A stretch of DNA of 6,994 bases from Bacteroidia bacterium (GTDB lineage Bacteria > Bacteroidota > Bacteroidia > B-17B0 > Aurantibacillaceae), in NCBI GenBank assembly GCA_026418315.1, contig JAOABO010000095.1, forward strand, positions 1-6,994, in the 5' to 3' direction. The notes below the pieces were generated by a model. That model was not told where the DNA came from. It made no database searches and worked only from the letters and a program-made list of their open reading frames with translations. Position 1 is the first letter of the stretch; every line of letters begins with the position of its first letter. Below, one piece after another: positions 1 through 6,682 of this stretch. A program made the translations under genes and the position numbers.

Positions 1-125
1 TTATATAACCTTGGAGGATGGGGCTTTTCAGGAATTTGAGCAAAAATTGAAAAGAAATTCAACGACAATAAAATCGCAATGCTGAAAAATTGAATACGCC
101 ACGTATGTTTAGAAAGATATTTCAT
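1..125 (-). CDS. TPM-domain (YgcG-like) exported protein, N-terminal fragment
   Basis: This is the 5' end of a gene that continues past the left edge; 41 codons are visible. Translation from the ATG at 125-123 gives a lysine- and arginine-containing start (MKYLSKHTWR), a hydrophobic stretch (FFSIAILLSLNFFSIFA) and a likely signal peptidase site after Ala29. The mature protein would begin QIPEKPHPPRLY. A proline-rich segment of the form 'P.KP.PPRLV.D' directly after the signal peptide is typical of the larger, membrane-anchored TPM (TLP18.3/Psb32/MOLO-1, YgcG-like) proteins of Bacteroidota, so I infer that family. The TPM domain itself lies outside the window. The start lies 17 nt inside the end of the upstream TPM gene, which suggests translational coupling in one operon. 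No Shine-Dalgarno sequence is visible. The signal peptide is seen directly; the family call rests on the short motif and the neighbour. Confidence 0.72.
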   Translation of the reverse strand, partial: MKYLSKHTWRIQFFSIAILLSLNFFSIFAQIPEKPHPPRLY

Positions 126-552
126 CGGATAGTTCATTGGGGTTTTCTAAATGATTAGATACAGGAAAATAAGATTTCAGCCATTCACCAATTTTTTCTA
201 TACAACCACAAAGGGTTTCTGCTTTATCTTTATTATTTTTTAATGACTTAATTAACTGGTTGACCAGATTATCCCATTCTTCTTGCGGTACTTTTTGATA
301 AATTCCTTCATCGCCTATAATGGCAAGTTTTCTGCTCCAAACAGCAAAATAAAACAATACGCCATTTCGGTGTTGAGTTACGTGCATATTGTTCTTCATA
401 AAAATTTTTTTTGCTCTTTCTATAGGATTACCAAAACAAATATTGTCAATATGTATTCTGATTTCTGCAGTAGTTTGGCTTTCTGCTTTTTGTATGCAGT
501 GTATAATTTTTTCTTTTTCTTTTGCTGAAAAAAACTTTTTTGCTGGTATCAT
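109..552 (-). CDS. small TPM-domain protein (no signal peptide)
   Basis: A complete 147-residue protein. Residues about 7-125 read as a TPM domain (TLP18.3/Psb32/MOLO-1): an N-terminal helix with FFSAKEKEKIIHCIQKAE, the 'TTAEIRIHI' strand (27-35), 'ERAKKIFMKNNM' (45-56), and the diagnostic RNGVLFYFAVWSRKLAIIGDEGI (62-84), then 'VPQEEWDNL'. The C-terminal 25 residues are low in recognisable features. There is no signal peptide or membrane helix, so the protein is probably cytosolic or membrane-associated. The biochemical role of this small bacterial form is not established; relatives are linked to envelope functions and are often found next to lemA. Here it is the first gene after a good promoter-like sequence, and its 3' end overlaps the start of a second, exported TPM protein by 17 nt. 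No lemA is visible in the window. The ATG at 552 is the only sensible start. The family call is firm, the function is not. Confidence 0.85.
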   Translation of the reverse strand: MIPAKKFFSAKEKEKIIHCIQKAESQTTAEIRIHIDNICFGNPIERAKKIFMKNNMHVTQHRNGVLFYFAVWSRKLAIIGDEGIYQKVPQEEWDNLVNQLIKSLKNNKDKAETLCGCIEKIGEWLKSYFPVSNHLENPNELSDEISF

Positions 553-569
553 TTATTCTGATGCTTGGA

Positions 570-601
570 CAAAAGTACTTAAAGATGTGTATGAAAGCAA
601 T
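570..601 (-). promoter_or_regulatory. Bacteroidota-type promoter for the TPM operon
   Basis: On the minus strand TACTTTTG (577-570) matches the Bacteroidota -7 box TAnnTTTG. It is preceded, after a 20-nt spacer, by ATTG (601-598), a partial match to the -33 TTTG box. Transcription would start near 563-565, giving a leader of only about 11-13 nt before the ATG at 552. The spacing fits the family consensus. No experimental start is available. Confidence 0.55.
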
Positions 602-611
602 TTATATTCTT

Positions 612-619
612 TATTTTTG
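612..619 (+). promoter_or_regulatory. possible -7 box for the transporter gene
   Basis: TATTTTTG matches TAnnTTTG and ends 5 nt before the transporter ATG at 625. There is no clear TTTG about 20 nt upstream (the sequence near 586-593 is TGTGTATG). If the box is real, the transcript would begin at or within a base or two of the start codon, so it would be leaderless. T-rich sequence makes chance matches likely. Confidence 0.3.
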
Positions 620-624
620 GCCGT

Positions 625-1830
625 ATGAAGTTGAATTTTATTACCAAAAACATATTGTTTTTGTCTTTGATTAGTTTTTTTACCGATGTGGCGTCTGAAA
701 TGTTATATCCAGTAATTCCTCTTTACTTGAGTGGTATAGGCATAAGCATTACAGGCATTAGCATTATGGAAGGATTGGCAGAAACTATTTCTGCACTGAG
801 TAAAACATATTTTGGAATTTGGAGTGATAGAATCAGAAAAAGAAAAATTTTTGTTATTGCCGGTTATGGATTAAGTGCTGTTAGTAAACCATTGATGATT
901 GTTTTTCAAAATTATTTTTGGATATTATTCAATAGAGTAGCAGACCGTTTGGGAAAAGGCATAAGAACTGCTCCAAGAGATGCATTGCTTTCAGATGAAT
1001 CAAGCGAAGCCAACAAAGGAAAAGTATTTGGATTTCACAGAAGCATAGACACATTAGGAGCAGCGGTTGGGCCAGCGATTACACTGGCTTTGTTATCTTT
1101 ATACCAGTGGAATTATCAAAACTTATTTTTGCTTTCATTTTTTCCGGGACTATTGGCTATGCTATTTTCTTTTTTGATTATAGAAACAAATAAGGTGCCC
1201 TTAGAAAAAAATCTTAAAAAGATAAAAATAAATGAGTTGTTTGATTACTGGAAAATCAGTAGCAGGGACTATAAAATAGCCAGTATTTTACTCATTGTAT
1301 TTTATGTTTTTAATAGCAGTGATATGCTTTTGCTCTTAAAAGCTAAAACCAATGGCATACAAGACCATGAAGTGATATTGTTGTATATTATCTATAATAT
1401 TTCATATGCCATGTTTGCATTTCCATTTGGCATAATAGGCGATAAATTGGGACTAAAAAATACAATTGCAATGGGATTATTCTTTTTTGGTATTGTTTAT
1501 GCAGGTATTTCTTTTTTTAATTCATGGGCCGATATGCTCATTTTATTTATTCTGTATGGCATTTATTCGGCTGCCATTGAGGGAAACATAAAAGCACTGT
1601 TGAGTAATTTATCAGACCAAAAACATACGGCTTCTGCAATAGGATTGTTTACTACTTTTCAAAGTTTTACATACTTGATATCTAATTCATTGGCAGGTTG
1701 GTTATGGGCAAGCTTTAATTCTTCTTTTCCTTTTATTTTGAGTGGTATAGTGGCCATTTTTATCGCTTTTATGATGCTGTTTATACCTTCATCTAATAAA
1801 ACACAAACCAATGGAGCCAATTCCAAATAA
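625..1830 (+). CDS. major facilitator superfamily (MFS) transporter
   Basis: A complete 401-residue inner-membrane protein of the usual MFS length, with about 12 hydrophobic segments in two halves and a charged central loop (about 188-216). The loop between helices 2 and 3 carries motif A as GIWSDRIRKRK (64-74), and a second copy, GIIGDKLGLKN (269-279), marks the second half. Residues 103-126 contain NRVADRLGKGIRTAPRDALL, and FGFHRSIDTLGAAVGP (135-150) follows. This signature, together with an N-terminal 'SFFTDVASEMLYPVIPLYL' (17-35), defines a widespread branch of MFS proteins usually annotated only as MFS transporter. The substrate cannot be deduced; efflux or uptake by proton coupling is expected. 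The ATG at 625 leaves almost no leader after the possible -7 box. Its last 20 nt overlap the start of the next gene, so the two are probably one operon. It is divergent from the TPM genes. Confidence 0.92.
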   Translation: MKLNFITKNILFLSLISFFTDVASEMLYPVIPLYLSGIGISITGISIMEGLAETISALSKTYFGIWSDRIRKRKIFVIAGYGLSAVSKPLMIVFQNYFWILFNRVADRLGKGIRTAPRDALLSDESSEANKGKVFGFHRSIDTLGAAVGPAITLALLSLYQWNYQNLFLLSFFPGLLAMLFSFLIIETNKVPLEKNLKKIKINELFDYWKISSRDYKIASILLIVFYVFNSSDMLLLLKAKTNGIQDHEVILLYIIYNISYAMFAFPFGIIGDKLGLKNTIAMGLFFFGIVYAGISFFNSWADMLILFILYGIYSAAIEGNIKALLSNLSDQKHTASAIGLFTTFQSFTYLISNSLAGWLWASFNSSFPFILSGIVAIFIAFMMLFIPSSNKTQTNGANSK

Positions 1831-2278
1831 TCTTATTGTTTCGGCTTTCAATTATACCGAGCATGGTGTTTATACTTTATTAAATATATTAGGCAAAAGC
1901 ATCAGGCAAAATTTTAAGATTATTCAGTATTTTGGAAATATAGAAGACCATGCATCTTTTCATTCTTTTAAATACGCTTTGTTCTATTCACGATTAAATT
2001 ATTACAATACAGATGTATTCTTGATAAAAAACTTTTACTGTAAAGAAAAACAACAAAGAACACTGTTTGATACCAATACATTTGAAACAGAATATCTTGT
2101 TAAATTAAATCCTGATAAAATGTATATACTACTGATTTATTCCGATGATATTCAAACTATTCAGGATGTAGAACAATTTATCAAGGCAAAGCAGGCGTCT
2201 ATACAATTATCTGCTTTATCTTCTGTTAAAATAATCAGACAACTCCATTTTTCCGTTCAAAAATACAAGCCATCTTAA
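1811..2278 (+). CDS. hypothetical protein, coupled to the MFS transporter gene
   Basis: A complete 155-residue protein that I do not recognise. It begins with ATG at 1811, 20 nt inside the transporter gene in a different frame, and has no other Met before residue 104, so the overlap is probably real and implies translational coupling. It has no signal peptide, membrane helix, coiled coil or metal-binding cluster, and a single Cys (in NFYCKEK). It is aromatic-rich: 12 Phe and 12 Tyr, about 15% of residues. Alternating hydrophobic stretches such as NLIVSAFNY (7-15), DVFLIKNFY (68-76) and KMYILLIYSDD (103-113) suggest beta strands in a small soluble alpha/beta protein. Its base composition resembles that of its neighbours, giving no sign of recent transfer. 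The overlap and length support a real gene. It might be a cytosolic partner of the transporter or simply a co-transcribed neighbour. Confidence 0.7.
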   Translation: MEPIPNNLIVSAFNYTEHGVYTLLNILGKSIRQNFKIIQYFGNIEDHASFHSFKYALFYSRLNYYNTDVFLIKNFYCKEKQQRTLFDTNTFETEYLVKLNPDKMYILLIYSDDIQTIQDVEQFIKAKQASIQLSALSSVKIIRQLHFSVQKYKPS

Positions 2279-2302
2279 AAAATAGATTATTTATAAATAT
2301 AC

Positions 2303-2361
2303 CCCCCTATTTTTATCAAAATGTGGATAAAAAATAATAATTTTTTAAATAATGCCCCCTA
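2303..2361 (+). promoter_or_regulatory. repeated CCCCCTA motif upstream of glnN
   Basis: CCCCCTA occurs at 2303-2309 and again at 2355-2361, both followed by an A/T tract with a T5 run. The copies are 52 bp apart, close to five helical turns, so both would face the same side of the DNA. The second lies about 10 bp upstream of the glnN -7 box, where a regulator could contact polymerase. C-runs stand out in this AT-only intergenic region. Whether they bind a regulator is inference. Confidence 0.35.
2310..2333. repeat. 8-bp inverted repeat in the glnN upstream region
   Basis: TTTTTATC (2310-2317) and GATAAAAA (2326-2333) are perfect inverted copies separated by 8 nt (AAAATGTG). It lies between the two CCCCCTA copies. 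As a hairpin it would be weak, so it may be an operator or a poor terminator for the upstream transporter operon. A neighbouring A-run/T-run pair (2328-2347) is A/T only and is not counted. Confidence 0.35.
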
Positions 2362-2370
2362 AATTTTTCA

Positions 2371-2378
2371 TACTTTTG
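2371..2378 (+). promoter_or_regulatory. -7 box of the glnN promoter
   Basis: TACTTTTG matches the Bacteroidota -7 consensus TAnnTTTG exactly and is followed by GCAC. Transcription would begin near 2384, giving a leader of about 12 nt before the ATG at 2396. The -33 region (about 2344-2350, TTTAAAT) has no good TTTG. This is compatible with a promoter that needs an activator, which would suit a nitrogen-regulated gene. Confidence 0.55.
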
Positions 2379-2395
2379 CACAAAAATTTGATTTT

Positions 2396-4609
2396 ATGAA
2401 TAAAAGATTAATTGCCTTTCAGGAAATTTTGAACAAACAACCACTCCAATTTTATAAAGGAGAAAAACAAATCAGCGAGTATTTTGCAGAAAATGTTTTT
2501 ACATTGGATAAAATGCGTAAATACTTATCTGAAGATACGTATGAAAAAGTAAAAGAATCTATTGACAAAGGCGTACCCATTGACAGAAAAATAGCATCTG
2601 AAGTGGCCGAAGCTATGAAATCATGGGCTATGAGCAAAGGTGTTACACACTACACCCATTGGTTTCAGCCATTGAATGGAGAAACCGCTGAAAAACACGA
2701 TGCTTTTATGGAATGGGCCGGCGAAGGAAAAGTAATAGAAAAATTCAGCGGTAATCAATTAGCACAGCAAGAGCCCGATGCTTCTTCTTTTCCAAGCGGA
2801 GGTATTCGTAATACCTTTGAAGCAAGAGGTTATACCGCATGGGATCCTACGTCTCCTGCCTTTATCATAGATGGCACACTTTGCATTCCTTCTATTTTTG
2901 TATCTTATACGGGTGAAACTTTGGATTACAAAACTCCCTTGCTTCGTTCTTTGCATATATTAGACAAAGCCGCTACAGAGGTATGTCAATACTTTGATAA
3001 AAATATAACCAAAGTATATGCCACATTGGGTTGGGAGCAAGAATATTTTTTGATTGATGCAGCTTATTACAATGCCCGTTACGATATTCAGCAATCCGGC
3101 AGAACATTGTTTGGACACGCTCCTGCAAAAGGTCAGCAATTAGAAGACCATTACTGGGGTTCTATTCCTGAAAGAGTATCGGCTTTCATGAAAGATTTTG
3201 AATATGAATGCCATTTACTCGGTATTCCTGTAAAAACCCGACATAATGAAGTAGCTCCTGCGCAGTTTGAATGTGCCCCTATTTTTGAAGAAGTGAGTGT
3301 AGCAGTAGATCATAATGTACTGCTGATGGATGTGATGGAAAAAGTGGCTATTCGTCACGGTTTCAGAGTATTATTTCATGAAAAACCCTTTGCAGGCGTA
3401 AATGGTAGCGGAAAACATAACAACTGGAGCTTAGCTACCAACACAGGAAAAAACCTATTAAGCCCCGGTAAAACACCAAAAACCAATTTACAATTTTTAA
3501 CCTTCTTTGTCAATGTAATCAAAGCCGTGCATGATTATGCAGATTTACTCAGAGCTAGTATTGCTAGTGCATCTAATGACCATCGTTTAGGGGCTAATGA
3601 GGCGCCGCCGGCTATTATGTCTGTATTTATTGGAAAATATTTATCGGATGTCTTAGATGAATTAGAGAAAAATGTACCGGTGGGAAAAATGAGCCCTGAA
3701 GAAAAAACAGCGTTAAAATTAGGCATTGGAAAAATTCCTGAAATACTATTAGATAATACCGACAGAAACAGAACTTCGCCTTTTGCTTTTACGGGAAATA
3801 AATTTGAATTCAGGGCAGTGGGCTCATCAGCTAATTGTGGCAATGCCATGATGGTTTTAAACTTAATAGTAGCTAAAACATTAATGGAGTTCAAAAAAGA
3901 AGTAGATACATTAATTGATAAAGGACAAGATAAAGACGAAGCAATTTTTCAAGTAATCAAAAAATACATTACTGCTTCTAAAAAAATTCGTTTTGAAGGC
4001 AATGGATACAGCGAAGAATGGAAAAAAGAAGCCAAGAAAAGAGGTTTGAATAATTTTACCAGTACACCAGAAGCACTAAAGGTTTATCATGATAAAAAAA
4101 TAAAAAAATTATTTGAAGAATGTCATATTCTTACAGAAAGAGAAATAGAAGCAAGACACGAAATTCAACTTGAAACTTACATTAAAAAAGTTCAAATAGA
4201 ATCCAGAGTAATGGCCGAAATGGTATACAACACTATTATTCCTGCTGCATTGAAATATCAAAATAAATTAGTTGAAACAGTCAAAGGATTAAGAGAAATT
4301 TATTCTGGTGTCAATATTGGTGTATCTGGTAATAGTGAAGAAAATGATAACCTGATTGCTCCTCATTTAGAAATTGTCAAAGAAATATCTGAAAGAGTTA
4401 ATGTTTTAAGAAAAGCGGCTATTGATATGACAGAAGAGAGAAAAAAAGCCAATGCTATTGATAATATTGAAGAAAGAGCGTTTGCTTATTGTGAAAAGGT
4501 AAAGCCCTATTTTGATACTATTCGCTATCATGCCGATAAGTTAGAACTGATTGTAGCCGATGAATATTGGCCACTTCCAAAGTATTCAGAAATGTTGAAT
4601 TTGAGGTAA
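2396..4609 (+). CDS. glnN: type III glutamine synthetase
   Basis: GlnN makes glutamine from glutamate, ammonium and ATP in the cytoplasm and is the main route of ammonium assimilation at low ammonium. At 737 residues it has the usual length of the type III family, far longer than type I or II enzymes (about 350-470), and forms dodecamers in characterised members. The N-terminal type III domain (about 60-210) includes THWFQPLNG (87-95). The catalytic domain follows: GWEQEYFL (212-219, metal-binding Glu214 and Glu216), RHNEVAPAQFE (282-292, Glu285 and Glu292), GVNGSGKHNNWS (334-345, His341), NDHRLGANEAPPA (394-406, Arg397), and NRTSPFAFTG with FEFRAVGSSAN (458-480, Glu471 and Arg473). All key residues are present. 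The C-terminal 200 residues are the helical type III extension. The ATG at 2396 is the natural start, with the next Met at residue 40. It stands alone, with no amtB or PII gene nearby. Confidence 0.98.
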   Translation: MNKRLIAFQEILNKQPLQFYKGEKQISEYFAENVFTLDKMRKYLSEDTYEKVKESIDKGVPIDRKIASEVAEAMKSWAMSKGVTHYTHWFQPLNGETAEKHDAFMEWAGEGKVIEKFSGNQLAQQEPDASSFPSGGIRNTFEARGYTAWDPTSPAFIIDGTLCIPSIFVSYTGETLDYKTPLLRSLHILDKAATEVCQYFDKNITKVYATLGWEQEYFLIDAAYYNARYDIQQSGRTLFGHAPAKGQQLEDHYWGSIPERVSAFMKDFEYECHLLGIPVKTRHNEVAPAQFECAPIFEEVSVAVDHNVLLMDVMEKVAIRHGFRVLFHEKPFAGVNGSGKHNNWSLATNTGKNLLSPGKTPKTNLQFLTFFVNVIKAVHDYADLLRASIASASNDHRLGANEAPPAIMSVFIGKYLSDVLDELEKNVPVGKMSPEEKTALKLGIGKIPEILLDNTDRNRTSPFAFTGNKFEFRAVGSSANCGNAMMVLNLIVAKTLMEFKKEVDTLIDKGQDKDEAIFQVIKKYITASKKIRFEGNGYSEEWKKEAKKRGLNNFTSTPEALKVYHDKKIKKLFEECHILTEREIEARHEIQLETYIKKVQIESRVMAEMVYNTIIPAALKYQNKLVETVKGLREIYSGVNIGVSGNSEENDNLIAPHLEIVKEISERVNVLRKAAIDMTEERKKANAIDNIEERAFAYCEKVKPYFDTIRYHADKLELIVADEYWPLPKYSEMLNLR

Positions 4610-4612
4610 TAA

Positions 4613-4720
4613 ACTTATTTTTTTCTTGACTACTACATTTAATACAACTTATTGAAATTAGAGATATTGGTTATTTATGTAAAACAGTTGTGTATGTAGT
4701 AGTCAGGAAAAAAACTAAGT
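4613..4720. repeat. long inverted repeat between convergent glnN and rnc
   Basis: The 21-nt arms at 4618-4638 (T7, CTTGACTACTACAT) and 4694-4714 (ATGTAGTAGTCAGG, A7) are inverted copies with one T/G exception, which is a wobble pair in one transcript. The stem extends outward through ACTTA (4613-4617) and TAAGT (4716-4720) after a one-base bulge. It extends inward, after a 3-nt bulge, through ACAACT (4644-4649) and AGTTGT (4686-4691). The inner loop is about 36 nt. It fills nearly the whole 105-bp gap and includes the rnc stop codon. In both directions the T-run precedes the stem and an A-run follows it, the reverse of an intrinsic terminator. It may be a transcript-end hairpin, an RNase III substrate, or a small palindromic mobile element. 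The repeat is seen directly; its role is not known. Confidence 0.8.
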
Positions 4721-5404
4721 AAGGATATTCAAGTTTTTCAATGCTTCTTTTGAAGCCATTTGTTCTGCCTGTTTTTTATTGTAATGCTTTCCTTCTGAAG
4801 TTTTTTCGTTATTCAGGTATAATCCTATCCTAAATATTTTTTCACTATTCTGTTTTTCTATACCTTCAACAATAAATTTAAATTTCCATTTGTATTTTTG
4901 AGCAATTTGTATGATTTGAGATTTATAGTCAGTGTCTTCTATTTCTGAAACCTCTTTTACTTGTTGAATAATTTTTTCATCTATAAACTTTGCAGCAAAT
5001 TGGATGCCTTTGTCTATAGCTATTGCTCCTATCAGAGATTCTATTACATCACAATAAACAGATGATTTATCTAATTCTGTTATTGTCAGGTTATGCTCAA
5101 TCCATTGAGCAATGTTTAATTTAATTGCAATTTCTTTGAGTATTTGTTTATTAACAAGCTTAGTTCTTAATTTTGACAGTTCTCCTTCTGATATGCCTTC
5201 AAATTTATTAAAAAGATATAATGCCACCACATAGTTGAGGACTGCATCTCCTAAAAATTCTAATCTCTGATAGTTATAATTTAATTTTTTACTTGGGTGG
5301 GTAAAAGCTTCTTTGTAAAGATTAATATTTTTTATTTCAAAACCAAGAAAATCATTTAATTTTTGAGTGTAAGGGTCTTGCTTTTTTTTCCAGAAATTAA
5401 ACAA
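4715..5404 (-). CDS. rnc: ribonuclease III
   Basis: RNase III cuts double-stranded RNA, including rRNA precursors and structured or antisense-paired mRNAs, as a cytoplasmic homodimer. The 229 residues are normal family length. The nuclease domain (about 12-150) has the signature QRLEFLGDAVLNY (46-58, Glu49 and Asp53) and YCDVIESLIGAI (117-128, Asp119 and Glu122), so the core metal-binding residues are present. The position matching E. coli Glu38 is Gln46, a substitution also seen in other family members. A double-stranded-RNA-binding domain follows (about 158-226), ending in KKQAEQMASKEALKNL. The likely start is TTG at 5404-5402, since no ATG occurs in frame until Met216. It lies 12 nt after the fabF stop and in the same frame as fabF, suggesting translational coupling. 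The TAG stop sits inside the long inverted repeat at 4613-4720. It is the last gene of the acpP-fabF-rnc string. Confidence 0.96.
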   Translation of the reverse strand: MFNFWKKKQDPYTQKLNDFLGFEIKNINLYKEAFTHPSKKLNYNYQRLEFLGDAVLNYVVALYLFNKFEGISEGELSKLRTKLVNKQILKEIAIKLNIAQWIEHNLTITELDKSSVYCDVIESLIGAIAIDKGIQFAAKFIDEKIIQQVKEVSEIEDTDYKSQIIQIAQKYKWKFKFIVEGIEKQNSEKIFRIGLYLNNEKTSEGKHYNKKQAEQMASKEALKNLNILT

Positions 5405-5416
5405 ACTTCTGTTTTT

Positions 5417-6673
5417 TTAAGGGATATATTTCTTTATCACAATTGCTGCATTATGCCCACCAAACCCAAAAGTATTACTCATAGCTACATTGACTTTTCT
5501 TTTTTGCATTTTATTAAAAGTAAGGTTTAATTTTGGGTCTATTTCAGGGTCGTCAGTAAAGTGATTAATAGTAGGTGGGATAGCATCATTCTGTACAGCT
5601 AGTAAGGTTGCGATAGCTTCTATGACTCCTGCTGCACCTAACAAATGCCCGGTCATGGATTTGGTAGAACTAATATTTAACCGATAAGCATGTTCTCCAA
5701 ATAAAGACAGAATTGCTTTTAATTCAGCAACATCACCAAGTGGGGTAGAGGTGCCATGGGTGTTAATGTAGTCTACATCAGTAATATGCATGCCTGCATC
5801 TTGCAGGGCCCTTTGCATCACTAGTTTTGCACCAAGTCCTTCAGGATGTGGTGCTGTAATATGATAGGCATCTGCACTCATTCCTCCACCGGCAATTTCT
5901 GCATAGATTTTTGCTCCTCTGTTTAAAGCGTGTTCTAATTCTTCTAAAACCAAAGCACCTGCGCCTTCGCCTAATACAAAACCATCTCGGTCTTTGTCAT
6001 AAGGGCGAGAAGCAGTAAGATAATTTTCATTATTGGTACTCAATGCTTGGGCAGCATTAAATCCGCCAATACCAGATTCATTAATAGCAGCTTCACTGCC
6101 TCCGGCAATGATAGCAATGGCTTTGCCCCAACGAATATAGTTGAAAGCATCAATAATAGCATTAGTAGATGAAGCACAGGCAGAAACGGTGGTAAAGTTA
6201 GGACCTCTGAATCCGTAACGAATAGAAATATGACCACTGCATATATCAGCTATCATTTTAGGTATAAAGAAGGGATTAAAGCGAGGTGTTCCGTCGCCTT
6301 TGGCAAAAGCAAAGGTTTCCTGCTGAAAAGTATCTAACCCTCCAATGCCTGAACCCCAAATGACCCCAACTTCGTCTTTATTAATATTATCAGCAGCAAT
6401 CCCTGAATCATTGATAGATTGTACTGCGGCCGCCATGCCATAATGGGTGTAAGTATCTACTTTACGGGCTTCTTTTTTATCAAAGTAATCTAATACATTA
6501 AAATTTTTAACTTCGCAGGCAAAGCGGGTTTTAAATTTAGAGGCATCAAACCTGGTTATAGGTGCAGCGCCACTTACTCCGTTCAGAAGATTTGTCCAGT
6601 ATTCCTGCACATTATTTCCAATTGGGGTAATGGCGCCAATACCTGTTACAACTACTCTCTTTGGTGAAAGCAT
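5417..6673 (-). CDS. fabF: beta-ketoacyl-[acyl-carrier-protein] synthase II
   Basis: FabF elongates fatty acids by decarboxylating malonyl-ACP and condensing it with acyl-ACP (type II fatty-acid synthesis, cytoplasm). The 418 residues match the family (E. coli FabF is 413). The start has the typical RVVVTGIGAITPIGN (6-20). The catalytic cysteine is Cys166 in VSACASSTNAI (163-173). The two catalytic histidines are His306 in NTHGTSTPLGD (304-314) and His343 in KSMTGHLLGAAG (338-349), where Lys338 is also conserved. The C-terminal glycine-rich loop is FGFGGHNA (402-409). Both the N- and C-terminal thiolase-fold halves are complete. The ATG at 6673 follows the acpP stop by 9 nt, and rnc follows its TAA after 12 nt, so the three genes form one operon. 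The acyl carrier it uses is the adjacent gene product. No oddities. Confidence 0.98.
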   Translation of the reverse strand: MLSPKRVVVTGIGAITPIGNNVQEYWTNLLNGVSGAAPITRFDASKFKTRFACEVKNFNVLDYFDKKEARKVDTYTHYGMAAAVQSINDSGIAADNINKDEVGVIWGSGIGGLDTFQQETFAFAKGDGTPRFNPFFIPKMIADICSGHISIRYGFRGPNFTTVSACASSTNAIIDAFNYIRWGKAIAIIAGGSEAAINESGIGGFNAAQALSTNNENYLTASRPYDKDRDGFVLGEGAGALVLEELEHALNRGAKIYAEIAGGGMSADAYHITAPHPEGLGAKLVMQRALQDAGMHITDVDYINTHGTSTPLGDVAELKAILSLFGEHAYRLNISSTKSMTGHLLGAAGVIEAIATLLAVQNDAIPPTINHFTDDPEIDPKLNLTFNKMQKRKVNVAMSNTFGFGGHNAAIVIKKYIP

Positions 6674-6682
6674 GAGTACTTT

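Noticed and set aside
389..628. Hydrophobic 79-codon open frame on the plus strand ending in an ATGA overlap with the transporter start
   Set aside because: It is mostly antisense to the TPM gene, whose family motifs are clear. Its hydrophobicity is the complement of a Lys/Glu-rich coding strand, and the ATGA overlap looks accidental.
2328..2347. A-run/T-run hairpin as a terminator for the transporter operon
   Set aside because: The stem is made of A-T pairs only and would be too unstable. In this composition it can arise by chance.
3535..3894. 119-codon open frame on the minus strand inside glnN
   Set aside because: It is antisense to the catalytic region of a clearly real gene, has no recognisable domain, and is explained by the codon pattern of glnN.
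6040..6237. 65-codon minus-strand frame within fabF
   Set aside because: It is an out-of-frame shadow of the catalytic-cysteine region of fabF with no protein-like features.
6425..6434. GC-rich palindrome (GCGGCCGC) in an AT-rich region
   Set aside because: It encodes a conserved Ala run in FabF (residues 81-83 and the next codon), so coding use explains it.
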